A stretch of DNA of 32,624 bases from CAYFIW01 sp964343265 (GTDB taxonomy: Bacteria > Chloroflexota > Dehalococcoidia > Lucifugimonadales > UBA826), in contig CAYFIW010000017.1 in assembly GCA_964343265.1 (NCBI GenBank), forward strand, positions 1 to 32,624, given 5' to 3'. Under the pieces are notes generated by a model. It was not told the origin of the DNA. It did not search any database and saw only the letters and a program-made list of their open reading frames with translations. This document shows, piece after piece, positions 22,936 through 30,872 of the stretch (the stretch's first letter is position 1; every line of letters begins with the position of its first letter). The position numbers and the translations under genes were made by a program.

Positions 22936-25900
22936 CTAGATTGCCATATCTGCAAACTTACTCAACATTTTCAAATGGAAATCTGCTAGTTCCGATACGG
23001 CCTTCATCAGTTCTTCTTCCCAGTCATCCTCTAATCCTCCAACGGTGGCACGGATTTGTTTGTTACCTATCACCCATCTGGTCCCCAAAATATTGGATAA
23101 TACTTTTGAGAAAGAATTAATCTCATAAGGAAATTGTAGGGTTATTTTGTCACTGTTCCGGATGATTGATTCAAGGTTACACTTTTCTGCCATTAGCTTG
23201 AGCTTTCTTATATATAGGAGATTCATTGTTTGCCAAGGCACAGGTCCAAATCTATCGTTTAATTCAGTTTCTATGTCGGTTACTTCCAGAATAGTTGTTG
23301 TCTTTATAAGTCTTTGGTAAAGCTCCAGTCTAGAACTAAGATCTTCCACATATTCTTGCGGTATAGAGGATGGTATTCTAAGTTCAACAACGACTGATAA
23401 ATCTTTATTGGGTTCTATTACTTCTTCTCCCGTTTCTCGGGCGATTTCTTGTGCTCTTAATTCTTCTACAGCACTGGAGAGAAGTCTTGTATACAAATCA
23501 AATCCTACAGCGTGAATATTCCCACTTTGTTCAGCCCCTAATATATTTCCAGCTCCTCGTATCTCCAAGTCCTTCATCGCAATTTTGAATCCCGAACCTA
23601 GTTCTGTTGCAGATAACATTGCTTTTAATCTTCTTTCAGCAGACTCTGTCAAACTCGTATCTCTGGGGATGAGGAGGTATGAATATGCTTGTTTTGCGCC
23701 GCGTCCGATGCGACCCCTAAGTTGATATAACTGGGCAAGCCCAAAGTTGTCAGCACGATTCACTATCAGTGTATTAGCGTTTGGTATATCTAGTCCAGAT
23801 TCTATAATCGTGGTACAGACTAAAACATCTATTTCACCTTCTGTAAAAGCGATCATAGCCTTTTGTAATTCTATTTCTGACATTTGCCCATGGGCTATCG
23901 CTATTCTAGCGTCGGGAACGAGCTTTCTTATGTATTCGGATATGTATTCTATGTTGTGTACACGGTTGTGAAGGAAATACGCTTGTCCGCCTCGGTCTAT
24001 TTCTCTTAAAATTGCTTCTCGTATCAAGTCGTCGCTAAATTCCGAAACATAGGTTTTAATCGGTAGCCTTTCCTCGGGTGCTGTCTCAATAGTGCTCATG
24101 TCCCTAACCCCGGCTAGAGACATGTGGAGAGTTCTTGGTATTGGTGTAGCGGTTAATGTAAGTACATCTACATGACTTCTCATTTGTTTTAGGCGTTCTT
24201 TGTGAGAGACACCAAATCTTTGCTCTTCATCGACTATTATCAGTCCCAAGTCATTGAATCTGATGTCTTTTTGGACCAGGCGGTGTGTCCCTATACATAT
24301 ATCAATGGTTCCATTGTTTACTTTCATGACTATGCTTTTTTGTTCTGATTGCGATCGAAATCTACTTAATACATCTATTTCAATTGGATATGCGTTTAAT
24401 CTTGATGCGAATGTTTCAAAATGTTGCTGTGCAAGTATTGTTGTTGGTACCAATATGGCGACTTGTTTTCCTTCCATAACAGTCTTAAAAGCTGCTCGTA
24501 ATGCTATTTCTGTTTTTCCATAACCAACGTCACCACAGACTAATCGATCCATGGGCCTTGAGCTTTCTTGGTCTGATTTGACTTCGGTTAAAGTTTCGAT
24601 TTGGTCTGGGGTCTCTTCGTATGGGAAGGAATTCTCCAGGTCTCGTTGCCATTTAGTATCTGGGCCCATAGAGTGGCCCTCTGCCAATTCACGTTTTGCA
24701 TATAGAGATAGCAGTTCTGAGGCCATTTCTTTAGTTGATTTTTCCACTCTAGACTTGGTTTTGTTCCATTCTTGGGTTCCCAGTCTTGTTAAAGAAGGTG
24801 CTCTTTCCATGGGCGCTACATATGCGGAAACTCTATCAAGGTGGTCTAAAGGTATAAATAACCTGTCACCTTTTGAATATTCAAGTATCAGGTACTCTTG
24901 TGATTCCATCTCTACATTTTTGCTTTCTGAAGGACGTGTACCAGTTCCTAGGAATCTTGCAATTCCGTGTTCAACATGTACAACGTAATCGCCCGGGGAA
25001 ATTTCATCAAAGAAAGCTTCTCGAGAATTCGTTTGTCTCCTGGATCGTCTCCTTTGCTTTGTAAAACCAAAGAGTTCTGTGTCTCCGGTCACCCACAGTC
25101 GGTGACCAGGTAGATTTAGAGTGAAGCCCTGACCAATATTTTCAGATCCAACTTTGACTAATGTTGTCGAATCTTCTTTGGGTAGCTCAGAAAGGTTTTC
25201 TAATATCGAGACATGTAGCTTCTTTTCACTAAGAATTTCTCCTAGTCTTTCAGTATGGGCTGTTGAGGCTATGATCCTGCCGCCCAACTTACGGAAATCT
25301 TCTATATCCTCAGCGAACTTGTCGGTGTCTCCATCGTAAGTGGGAGGTGGACTGAATGGCATCACAAACATATCCTGCATTACAAGATCCTCGTATCCCC
25401 AGGGTACGATTGTCATGTGCCTGTTCCAAGATGAGACCCTTTGTTCCATTTCGCTCCATTTAGTATGGTTTGAAGGAAAGTTGTAAGGTAGTTCACCTCT
25501 ATCTTCTTTTGTTTTTCTGAGTTGATTAATACGTTCTTCGAGGTCTAAGCACGAAGATGAGATGTCGTTGGGTCTGTATTCAATAATGATTCCGTCTTCA
25601 TCAAAATAATCCAGAAAATTTCCATGATTGAAAAACCCGGAATACAGACTTACGTTGTCAATCTCTTGGCCTTCTAAAAGCTGGTCAATCTCATCGTTAA
25701 ATCGATTGATTTCTTCGGGCTTGCAATTAGAGAGATCTATTTTACTTAATATCCTGTCTAAATCTGAACTTTTTCCAAGGCTTGGTAAGGTTTCTTTCGC
25801 CGGATGTATTTGAATCCTTTCTACTTGGCCTACGGACTCCTGAGTGGTTGGATCAAAAGTACGAATGCTGTCTATTTGATCCCCCCATAGTTCAATTCTG

Positions 25901-26487
25901 TACGGCTCTTGAGAACCCACAGGATATATGTCTAAAATGCCTCCTCTTCTAGCCACTTCACCAGGTTCCTTTACATTGGAAACAGTTGTGTACCCGGTTT
26001 GAACCCAATGGTTGATTATTTCGTCGAGATATATCTCGTCTCCTATCTCCAAAAAAAGTTTCCCTTTGGTAAAAATATCTCTATCCAGTGTTGATTGGCA
26101 TATGGCTGTTGCTGAGGCTAGAATCAATGGGTATTCGATTTTCTCGTCTGTAAGGGATGAAAGAACAGATATTCTTTGTCTGTTATTTTCGTCGTCAGTA
26201 ACTAGTCTTTCAAAAGGAAGTGTTTCACTCTCATTGAATCGAAGTGGTGACCCGTACCCTTCTGTCCAAGCTGATATTCTCTCCTGAAGCCTTAATGAAT
26301 GCTCTGATGATGGGCAAATAACAAGGATTGGTACTTTCAAGTCTTGCCACAATTTGGCTACAAGGAATGGGACTGCTTCGTCTATTAATTGAGTTTGACT
26401 ATAGGCGTTTTTTCTGCGCATTAAATCAGCCAGATCTCCGTAAACAGGATCTGACTCCAACAGTTCTGTTAGAGCGTATATGCCCAT
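22936..26487 (-). CDS. mfd: Transcription-repair coupling factor Mfd
   Basis: DNA translocase that removes RNA polymerase stalled at lesions and recruits UvrA. The 1183 residues follow the family order: UvrB-homology N-terminus, the RNA-polymerase interaction domain (YVVHVEHGIARFLG and the hydrophobic stretch after it), Walker A GDVGYGKTE at about 651-659, DEEQRFGV at about 751, TATPIPRTLHMSL, and the helicase motifs ESGLDIPNANT and QLRGRIGR, then the TRCF domain. Length matches the usual 1150 or so. ATG 26487 has only AAGG three bases upstream. It follows the lipoprotein gene by 109 bases with a candidate own promoter. Other nucleotide-excision genes are not in the window. Confidence 0.97.
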   Translation of the reverse strand: MGIYALTELLESDPVYGDLADLMRRKNAYSQTQLIDEAVPFLVAKLWQDLKVPILVICPSSEHSLRLQERISAWTEGYGSPLRFNESETLPFERLVTDDENNRQRISVLSSLTDEKIEYPLILASATAICQSTLDRDIFTKGKLFLEIGDEIYLDEIINHWVQTGYTTVSNVKEPGEVARRGGILDIYPVGSQEPYRIELWGDQIDSIRTFDPTTQESVGQVERIQIHPAKETLPSLGKSSDLDRILSKIDLSNCKPEEINRFNDEIDQLLEGQEIDNVSLYSGFFNHGNFLDYFDEDGIIIEYRPNDISSSCLDLEERINQLRKTKEDRGELPYNFPSNHTKWSEMEQRVSSWNRHMTIVPWGYEDLVMQDMFVMPFSPPPTYDGDTDKFAEDIEDFRKLGGRIIASTAHTERLGEILSEKKLHVSILENLSELPKEDSTTLVKVGSENIGQGFTLNLPGHRLWVTGDTELFGFTKQRRRSRRQTNSREAFFDEISPGDYVVHVEHGIARFLGTGTRPSESKNVEMESQEYLILEYSKGDRLFIPLDHLDRVSAYVAPMERAPSLTRLGTQEWNKTKSRVEKSTKEMASELLSLYAKRELAEGHSMGPDTKWQRDLENSFPYEETPDQIETLTEVKSDQESSRPMDRLVCGDVGYGKTEIALRAAFKTVMEGKQVAILVPTTILAQQHFETFASRLNAYPIEIDVLSRFRSQSEQKSIVMKVNNGTIDICIGTHRLVQKDIRFNDLGLIIVDEEQRFGVSHKERLKQMRSHVDVLTLTATPIPRTLHMSLAGVRDMSTIETAPEERLPIKTYVSEFSDDLIREAILREIDRGGQAYFLHNRVHNIEYISEYIRKLVPDARIAIAHGQMSEIELQKAMIAFTEGEIDVLVCTTIIESGLDIPNANTLIVNRADNFGLAQLYQLRGRIGRGAKQAYSYLLIPRDTSLTESAERRLKAMLSATELGSGFKIAMKDLEIRGAGNILGAEQSGNIHAVGFDLYTRLLSSAVEELRAQEIARETGEEVIEPNKDLSVVVELRIPSSIPQEYVEDLSSRLELYQRLIKTTTILEVTDIETELNDRFGPVPWQTMNLLYIRKLKLMAEKCNLESIIRNSDKITLQFPYEINSFSKVLSNILGTRWVIGNKQIRATVGGLEDDWEEELMKAVSELADFHLKMLSKFADMAI

Positions 26488-26530
26488 AAACCTTGCTATG
26501 ACTATTGCCTATTTAAAATATTGGATAGCA

Positions 26531-26552
26531 CTATAATTGGAATGAATTATAG
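26531..26552 (-). promoter_or_regulatory. Inverted repeat over a TATAAT box upstream of mfd
   Basis: CTATAATT (26531-26538) and AATTATAG (26545-26552) form a perfect 8-base inverted repeat around a 6-base loop. On the minus strand a consensus TATAAT reads 26551-26546, roughly 60 bases before the mfd ATG. No clear -35 is present. It could be a promoter, a promoter-embedded operator, or simply a symmetrical AT-rich site. Confidence 0.4.
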
Positions 26553-26596
26553 AACCACAACCCTGCAATTTTAGCAGCTACTTGATTAAGAATGTA

Positions 26597-27523
26597 TCAA
26601 TCAAGGTAAATTTCAAGAGATTCTTTTAATTCCTCTTCTGTGGTAAACCCTTCGAACCTGTTAGTTATAATTCCTTCACGATTTATAATGAAGGTCCATG
26701 GTTCGGAAGGCAGGTTCCATTTACGTACCTCTGGGGATACCATAGCTCTATCCATGTCACCTTTTATTTCATTAGGATTATCAAAAATCTCAACATGTAT
26801 GAAATTGATGTATGTAGACATATTTTGGTGGAGGGACTTTATGGCATCTACTTGAGGCCCACATGTAGATGTTTTACAAAAAGCTGGGGTAGCGAATACG
26901 ATTACTGATGGCATTCCAGAAGATACGGCCTCAGCAATAGTTAAATCATAGATTGGTAAATATGGATTCGGATCAGATGTGATGCTTTCTATATCATTTT
27001 TGTTGGATATAGTTTTTGTCTGAGACATTGGAGAATAATCTCCAACCTTGGGTGCTGAAAACTTGTTTTTTACTTCAATGTAACCAGATGCACTATAAGA
27101 CTGTGACCCCTCTTGCACTTTTGCAACCAGGCCCCATTTTCCGGAGTAGGGGAAATCAGCCTCAGTGGTATAAACTCCGCTCTGATTCACTGGCCATTGA
27201 CGAAAAGTGGCCTCCAATGTTTCCTGAGGTATGTGCTCAGAATCACCGTCTAGGTAATACGTCGTTAGTGTCACGTTACCACCAGAAACGGGACCATCCT
27301 TGGGTCGTATGATGCCAAAAGCCATTCGGTTTTTTCCAATAGATACATCAGTCACAGCCATAGCTAATCTAGCAGGTTCTTTTTCCTCCGGTGGCACAGA
27401 TTTAGTAGAAGATGTGCAACTGAATAACACTACAAAACTAAATAAAAGGAATAAGAGAGGAATCGGCCCATAGGGTACCTGTCTAGTTAGCCATAGTGTG
27501 TGCGTTTTTATGGGAGAGTACAT
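26597..27523 (-). CDS. Lipoprotein with an Ig-like domain and a CX4C thioredoxin-like domain
   Basis: Unnamed exported protein of 308 residues. A positively charged, long N-region leads into a hydrophobic stretch (21-34) and lipobox LFSC with acylated C36. A mid-domain (about 50-155) has beta-rich YtkA/FixH-like sequence (GGNVTLTTYYLDGD and GKWGLVAKV). The C-terminal 120 residues are thioredoxin-like: PSVIVFATPAFC, then C216-KTST-C221, VEIFDNPNE, and the cis-Pro-like SEPWTFIINREG. The cysteine spacing is CX4C, not CxxC. Actinobacterial and Chloroflexota relatives with a similar PAFC...CGP motif exist in my memory, unnamed. Probably a membrane-anchored redox or metal-handling protein; target unknown. 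Upstream of mfd on the same strand. Confidence 0.78.
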   Translation of the reverse strand: MYSPIKTHTLWLTRQVPYGPIPLLFLLFSFVVLFSCTSSTKSVPPEEKEPARLAMAVTDVSIGKNRMAFGIIRPKDGPVSGGNVTLTTYYLDGDSEHIPQETLEATFRQWPVNQSGVYTTEADFPYSGKWGLVAKVQEGSQSYSASGYIEVKNKFSAPKVGDYSPMSQTKTISNKNDIESITSDPNPYLPIYDLTIAEAVSSGMPSVIVFATPAFCKTSTCGPQVDAIKSLHQNMSTYINFIHVEIFDNPNEIKGDMDRAMVSPEVRKWNLPSEPWTFIINREGIITNRFEGFTTEEELKESLEIYLD

Positions 27524-27597
27524 CGATTCAAGTTTAACATTCTTAGATTAAAAAATATTTACGGAGATTGGAATAGAGTCTATTTTAGATATTAATC

Positions 27598-27616
27598 GTT
27601 TCGACGAAACTATAAT
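27598..27616 (+). promoter_or_regulatory. Palindromic operator candidate abutting the -10 box of the first enolase-superfamily gene
   Basis: GTTTCGACGAAAC (27598-27610) is a perfect 13-base palindrome with a single central base, immediately followed by a consensus TATAAT (27611-27616). No good -35 lies upstream, as would suit an activator- or repressor-controlled promoter. Transcription would start near 27623. Confidence 0.5.
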
Positions 27617-27640
27617 GTTCAAAATCAGGAAAATGTGATT

Positions 27641-27654
27641 GGAGAATTTTGGTG
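27641..27654 (+). promoter_or_regulatory. Ribosome site and GTG start of the first enolase-superfamily gene
   Basis: GGAG (27641-27644) lies 7 bases before GTG 27652, but only 4 bases before the adjacent in-frame TTG 27649. The GTG has the better spacing and begins MKIIDVRIDVIK, the usual opening of the family's capping domain. Confidence 0.6.
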
Positions 27655-28764
27655 AAAATTATTGATGTCCGTATAGATGTTATAAAGCGGGATTTGCCGG
27701 ATATTGGACTGGATTCCGATTTAGGTAGGTTTTTTGGAGAAGTAGAACAGGGGGTATTAAGGATATTTACAGATGAGGGGATAGAGGGCAATTGTTTTGT
27801 CGGAGAATTCCGAAACGGGTCTAATTCATTAAATAAATCAATTATTGAAGTTCTAAAACCAGAGTTGATTGGGAGAGATCCAAGTGAACGCGAATATTTG
27901 TGGAGCAGGTTAAGGATTTTGTCTGCCAGAAAAGGTTTAAGAATGAATGCTTGGGCTCCAGTGGATGTAGCCTTATGGGATATAGCTGGCAAAGCTGCTG
28001 ATTTACCTATATACAAGTTGTTAGGCGCTCAAAGATACGAAATAGAACCTTATGCGACCTACCCACCTAGGCACAATGATTTCCAAGGATATGTTGAGGA
28101 AGCCACGGAGATTATTTCAGAAGGGTTTAGGGCTTATAAGATTCATCCAGGTGCTCTTAGTACTAAGGACACAAGGGAAATGGTATCTAAAGTGCGAGAT
28201 CACGTTGGTGGAGAAATCGAATTAATGCTTGACCCCAACTGCGGGTACGACTTTAGAAAAGCATATGAGGTGGGCAAATCGTTGGATGACAATGCATTCT
28301 ATTGGTATGAAGACCCAATCCCATATTATTCGGATTCCATATCTGAACTAAGTAATAAATTAAGTGTCCCTATATGTATGAGCGATCAGTCCGATAACCA
28401 GTTTTTTTATGGAGCTAGGATGATACGAGATCGATCTAATAGATTACTTAGAGGGACAGCTTCAAAGCTGGGAATAACTGGCCTCAAGAAGCTATGTTCG
28501 ATGGCAGAAGCTTTTGGTTATAACTGTGAAATAGGAACGGCTGGTAACTCTTTGTTGAACGCTGCAAATCTGCACGTTATTTTTTCGATTACAAATTGTG
28601 ATTATTTTGAATGGTGGAAACCATTAGAAGCCCATGTTTTTGGACTTGAAGAAAATATAACTCGTGGCGAATCTGGCTTCATAAAAGCACCTGTTTCCCC
28701 AGGACTTGGTTTTAAGATTGATTGGGATTACATTAACTTAAAGAAGATTGGTACCTTGAGTTAA
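27652..28764 (+). CDS. Enolase-superfamily protein (mandelate racemase/muconate lactonising-like), divergent active site
   Basis: Two-domain enolase-superfamily member (370 residues): an alpha/beta cap, then a barrel. The first-side base pair is K163-x-H165 (AYKIHPG), metal ligands are D194 (MLDPN), E220 (WYEDP) and D245 (MSDQ, where the family has GE). The mandelate-racemase Asp-His dyad is absent: the DxxxxGGIT Asp aligns with Gly in GTASKLGIT, and the PH motif is replaced by EIGTAGN. The muconate-lactonising Lys is not clearly present either. So it binds a metal and could abstract a proton but does not match a named subgroup. It is probably a dehydratase or epimerase of unknown substrate. 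It faces a second, RhamD-like enolase-superfamily gene, tail to tail. Confidence 0.85.
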   Translation: MKIIDVRIDVIKRDLPDIGLDSDLGRFFGEVEQGVLRIFTDEGIEGNCFVGEFRNGSNSLNKSIIEVLKPELIGRDPSEREYLWSRLRILSARKGLRMNAWAPVDVALWDIAGKAADLPIYKLLGAQRYEIEPYATYPPRHNDFQGYVEEATEIISEGFRAYKIHPGALSTKDTREMVSKVRDHVGGEIELMLDPNCGYDFRKAYEVGKSLDDNAFYWYEDPIPYYSDSISELSNKLSVPICMSDQSDNQFFYGARMIRDRSNRLLRGTASKLGITGLKKLCSMAEAFGYNCEIGTAGNSLLNAANLHVIFSITNCDYFEWWKPLEAHVFGLEENITRGESGFIKAPVSPGLGFKIDWDYINLKKIGTLS

Positions 28765-28821
28765 CGTAATCTATTTTCAAGGTATTAAGTCGGGATTTGG
28801 GTAGACTCCAAATCCTGACTT
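28752..28821. terminator. Two hairpins at the convergent ends of the enolase-superfamily genes
   Basis: TACCTTGA (28752-28759) and TCAAGGTA (28777-28784) form a perfect 8-base repeat spanning both stop codons. Next to it AAGTCGGGATTTGG (28787-28800) and CCAAATCCTGACTT (28808-28821) form a 14-bp stem (one G-U) inside the last codons of the RhamD-like gene. No T-tract follows either stem, so termination by them is only likely, not certain. Confidence 0.4.
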
Positions 28822-29826
28822 ATCTGATGGATGTGTAAAGCCGTTCAGGGTTGTTTTTTCACCAATCCATAAATCATCTCTGGGAGCATCTTTTGATCCG
28901 GGGAGAATTTCTGCGAGATTCTCACATTGAGTTGAGGCTATGAAGTGGAGTCCCCACGGCTCACCACCTCTATGTGGTACAACTGGAATGTTTTCTTTGT
29001 TGGCTATGTCCATTATTTGCAATGCGGCTGTTATGCCACCGCACCAGGTAATGTCTGGTTGCCAAAGATCCAATGCCTTACTCTTCGCAAGTTCGCCGTA
29101 ACCATGCCGCGTGAATTCATGTTCCCCTCCGGCTATTAAAGTTGGCTTTACTTTCTCTCTTAGAATGGATTGAGGTTCTAGCTCATCCGGGGTAGTCACG
29201 TCTTCAAACCAGTAAATGTTATGTTCTTGAAGAGTTTCTGACATTTTTGTTGTTACATGGGAGTTCCATGACATGTAAGTGTCAATCATGATCAGGGATT
29301 CAGGACCCATAATTTTTCTGGCAATCTCGCTCGTGTCAAAGGCGGTTTGGTAGTCTTTCTCTGAGTTCCAGCGGTGAGGGAATTTATAGGCTGTAAATCC
29401 CATTTCTTTGTACCATTCCACATCCGTTCCAGTGGCATAGGCTCGAATTTTATCTTTAGTTTTCGTTCCTATTAGCTTATAAACAGGATAGTTTTCCGCC
29501 TTACCAAGGAGATCCCACAGAGCTAAATCAATGCCACTGAGAGCCATTATCGCAATGCCTTTCCTTCCATAGGGAATGCTTTCAAAGTAAAGATCTTCCC
29601 ATATGGCCTTTATATCATCGACTGAGTTTAAATCTCGATTGCATAGTAATTCTGCGAAATGGCCGTTTATTATTGGGAGTGAAGCTTTTCCTCCGCCACC
29701 ATATCCATAGCCGGTTATACCTGTGGTTGTTTCAATTTTCACCACTATCTGCCACAGATGGGTTCTCCAGGAAGTCCCAACATTTTTATATTTTGGATAT
29801 ATTGCTTTGACCGATGTTAATTTCAC
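28777..29826 (-). CDS. Enolase-superfamily sugar-acid dehydratase, L-rhamnonate dehydratase-like
   Basis: Barrel-fold dehydratase of 349 residues. The ligands and catalytic groups resemble rhamnonate dehydratase: D182 (MIDTY), E208 (WFEDV), E235-H236 (GGEHE), D258 (QPDITWCGG) and H285 (VPHRGG), with the Asp-to-His spacing of 27 seen in the E. coli enzyme. K148 (YKFPH) lies at the usual base position. These residues support metal-assisted dehydration of an acid sugar. The exact sugar cannot be read; L-rhamnonate, or another hexonate or pentonate, is possible. GTG 29826 has AGAAGGT about 11 bases upstream. It is convergent with the first enolase-superfamily gene, separated by 12 bases. Confidence 0.86.
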   Translation of the reverse strand: MKLTSVKAIYPKYKNVGTSWRTHLWQIVVKIETTTGITGYGYGGGGKASLPIINGHFAELLCNRDLNSVDDIKAIWEDLYFESIPYGRKGIAIMALSGIDLALWDLLGKAENYPVYKLIGTKTKDKIRAYATGTDVEWYKEMGFTAYKFPHRWNSEKDYQTAFDTSEIARKIMGPESLIMIDTYMSWNSHVTTKMSETLQEHNIYWFEDVTTPDELEPQSILREKVKPTLIAGGEHEFTRHGYGELAKSKALDLWQPDITWCGGITAALQIMDIANKENIPVVPHRGGEPWGLHFIASTQCENLAEILPGSKDAPRDDLWIGEKTTLNGFTHPSDKSGFGVYPNPDLIP

Positions 29827-30025
29827 TTTACTGTAGACCTTCTTTTTATAATTTCTGACTTAAATTAGTTTTATCATCGCAAAATTAAAATTGGTCCTAG
29901 AGTGGTTCCAAGTTTATAAAGATTATCATTGTTTAATAGGATCATTTGGAGCTATATTGATTTGAATTGTTTGACATGTCCGGATTGTTTTAAGTGACTA
30001 GCATATATAGGGAGAACATATAGAT
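29827..30025. promoter_or_regulatory. Divergent control region between the RhamD-like gene and the second crotonase
   Basis: On the plus strand a perfect TTGACA (29971-29976), containing GACATGTC, is present, but no -10 stands at normal spacing. On the minus strand TTGGAA is followed after 16 bases by TTTAAT, a fair pair. No riboswitch or long repeat is visible. The promoters are therefore only tentative. Confidence 0.3.
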
Positions 30026-30814
30026 ATGGTAAATGACAAACAAACAATACTTATTGACCGACAGGGAAGGGTAGGCTTAATAACCCTTAATAGGCCAGAT
30101 TATTTAAATGCTGTCAATTCGACGATGGGACTTGAGATCCGTGAACAAATAGAAGAATTCAATGAAGATGATTCTATTGGATCCATAGTCATGACTGGAG
30201 CGGGAAGGGCTTTCTCAGCTGGAGCTGATGTTAGTGGGTTTGAAGCAACTGTAAAAGGAGATAAGGAAGCGAAGGATACAGAACCTGATAGATTTCCAAA
30301 ATGGCCTTCTTTTATTAAGTCTTCTAAGCCTGTGATATGCGCTTTAAATGGTTACGCTATAGGGATGGGGATAACCATGCCGTTGAGCTGTGACATCAGA
30401 CTGATGTCAGAAAGTGCTAGGATATCTTTCCGGTTTGCCTATATTGGTCTAACACCAGAGTATGGAAGCACTCATTTATTGTCACAGATAGTGGGTATGG
30501 GTAAGGCTGCAGAATTTATGTTGACAGGTAGATTTATAGAATCTGATGAGGCTTTAGCAACTGGATTGGTCAATCATGTGTTCCCGGATGAAGACTTGAT
30601 GGATAAATCGTTAGAATTGGCATCTCAGATCGCATTTAATCCAACATGGCAACTTTCAGAGATAAAGCGAATGTTGAGAGACCATTGTTACATAGATGAC
30701 CCGGACAAAGTCATGGAAATTGAAGGTGAGATATTCTCGAGATCTCAACATACGGATGCTCACAAAGAATTTTTAAGCTCATTCAGGGAAAAAAGAAACC
30801 CCAGATATCATTAG
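30026..30814 (+). CDS. Crotonase-superfamily enoyl-CoA isomerase-like protein
   Basis: Crotonase-fold CoA-thioester enzyme of 262 residues. AFSAGADVSGF (62-72) and NGYAIGMGITM (108-118) give the oxyanion hole. The hydratase glutamates align with T117 and Y139, so hydratase activity is improbable. TPEYGS keeps E145 at the place of the catalytic Glu in peroxisomal delta3,delta2-enoyl-CoA isomerase (SPEG), making isomerase the best guess. Start ATG 30026 has GGGAG 11 bases upstream. It is followed 58 bases later by the glutamine amidotransferase gene on the same strand. A side reaction on branched or aromatic CoA esters is possible. Confidence 0.88.
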   Translation: MVNDKQTILIDRQGRVGLITLNRPDYLNAVNSTMGLEIREQIEEFNEDDSIGSIVMTGAGRAFSAGADVSGFEATVKGDKEAKDTEPDRFPKWPSFIKSSKPVICALNGYAIGMGITMPLSCDIRLMSESARISFRFAYIGLTPEYGSTHLLSQIVGMGKAAEFMLTGRFIESDEALATGLVNHVFPDEDLMDKSLELASQIAFNPTWQLSEIKRMLRDHCYIDDPDKVMEIEGEIFSRSQHTDAHKEFLSSFREKRNPRYH

Positions 30815-30872
30815 CCCTTAGTGAGTTAACTATATTTTAAAAATAGGATTTTTATTTTTCGAAGGAGTTGAA

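Noticed and set aside
24551..24988. Long open frame opposite mfd
   Set aside because: Antisense to a strongly conserved gene with all helicase motifs in frame; no independent support.
27585..28016. Minus-strand open frame overlapping the first enolase-superfamily gene
   Set aside because: The plus strand holds the conserved cap domain with a promoter and ribosome site; this is antisense noise.
29971..29976. TTGACA as a complete promoter for the second crotonase
   Set aside because: No -10-like hexamer lies 16-18 bases downstream, so it is not listed as a full promoter.
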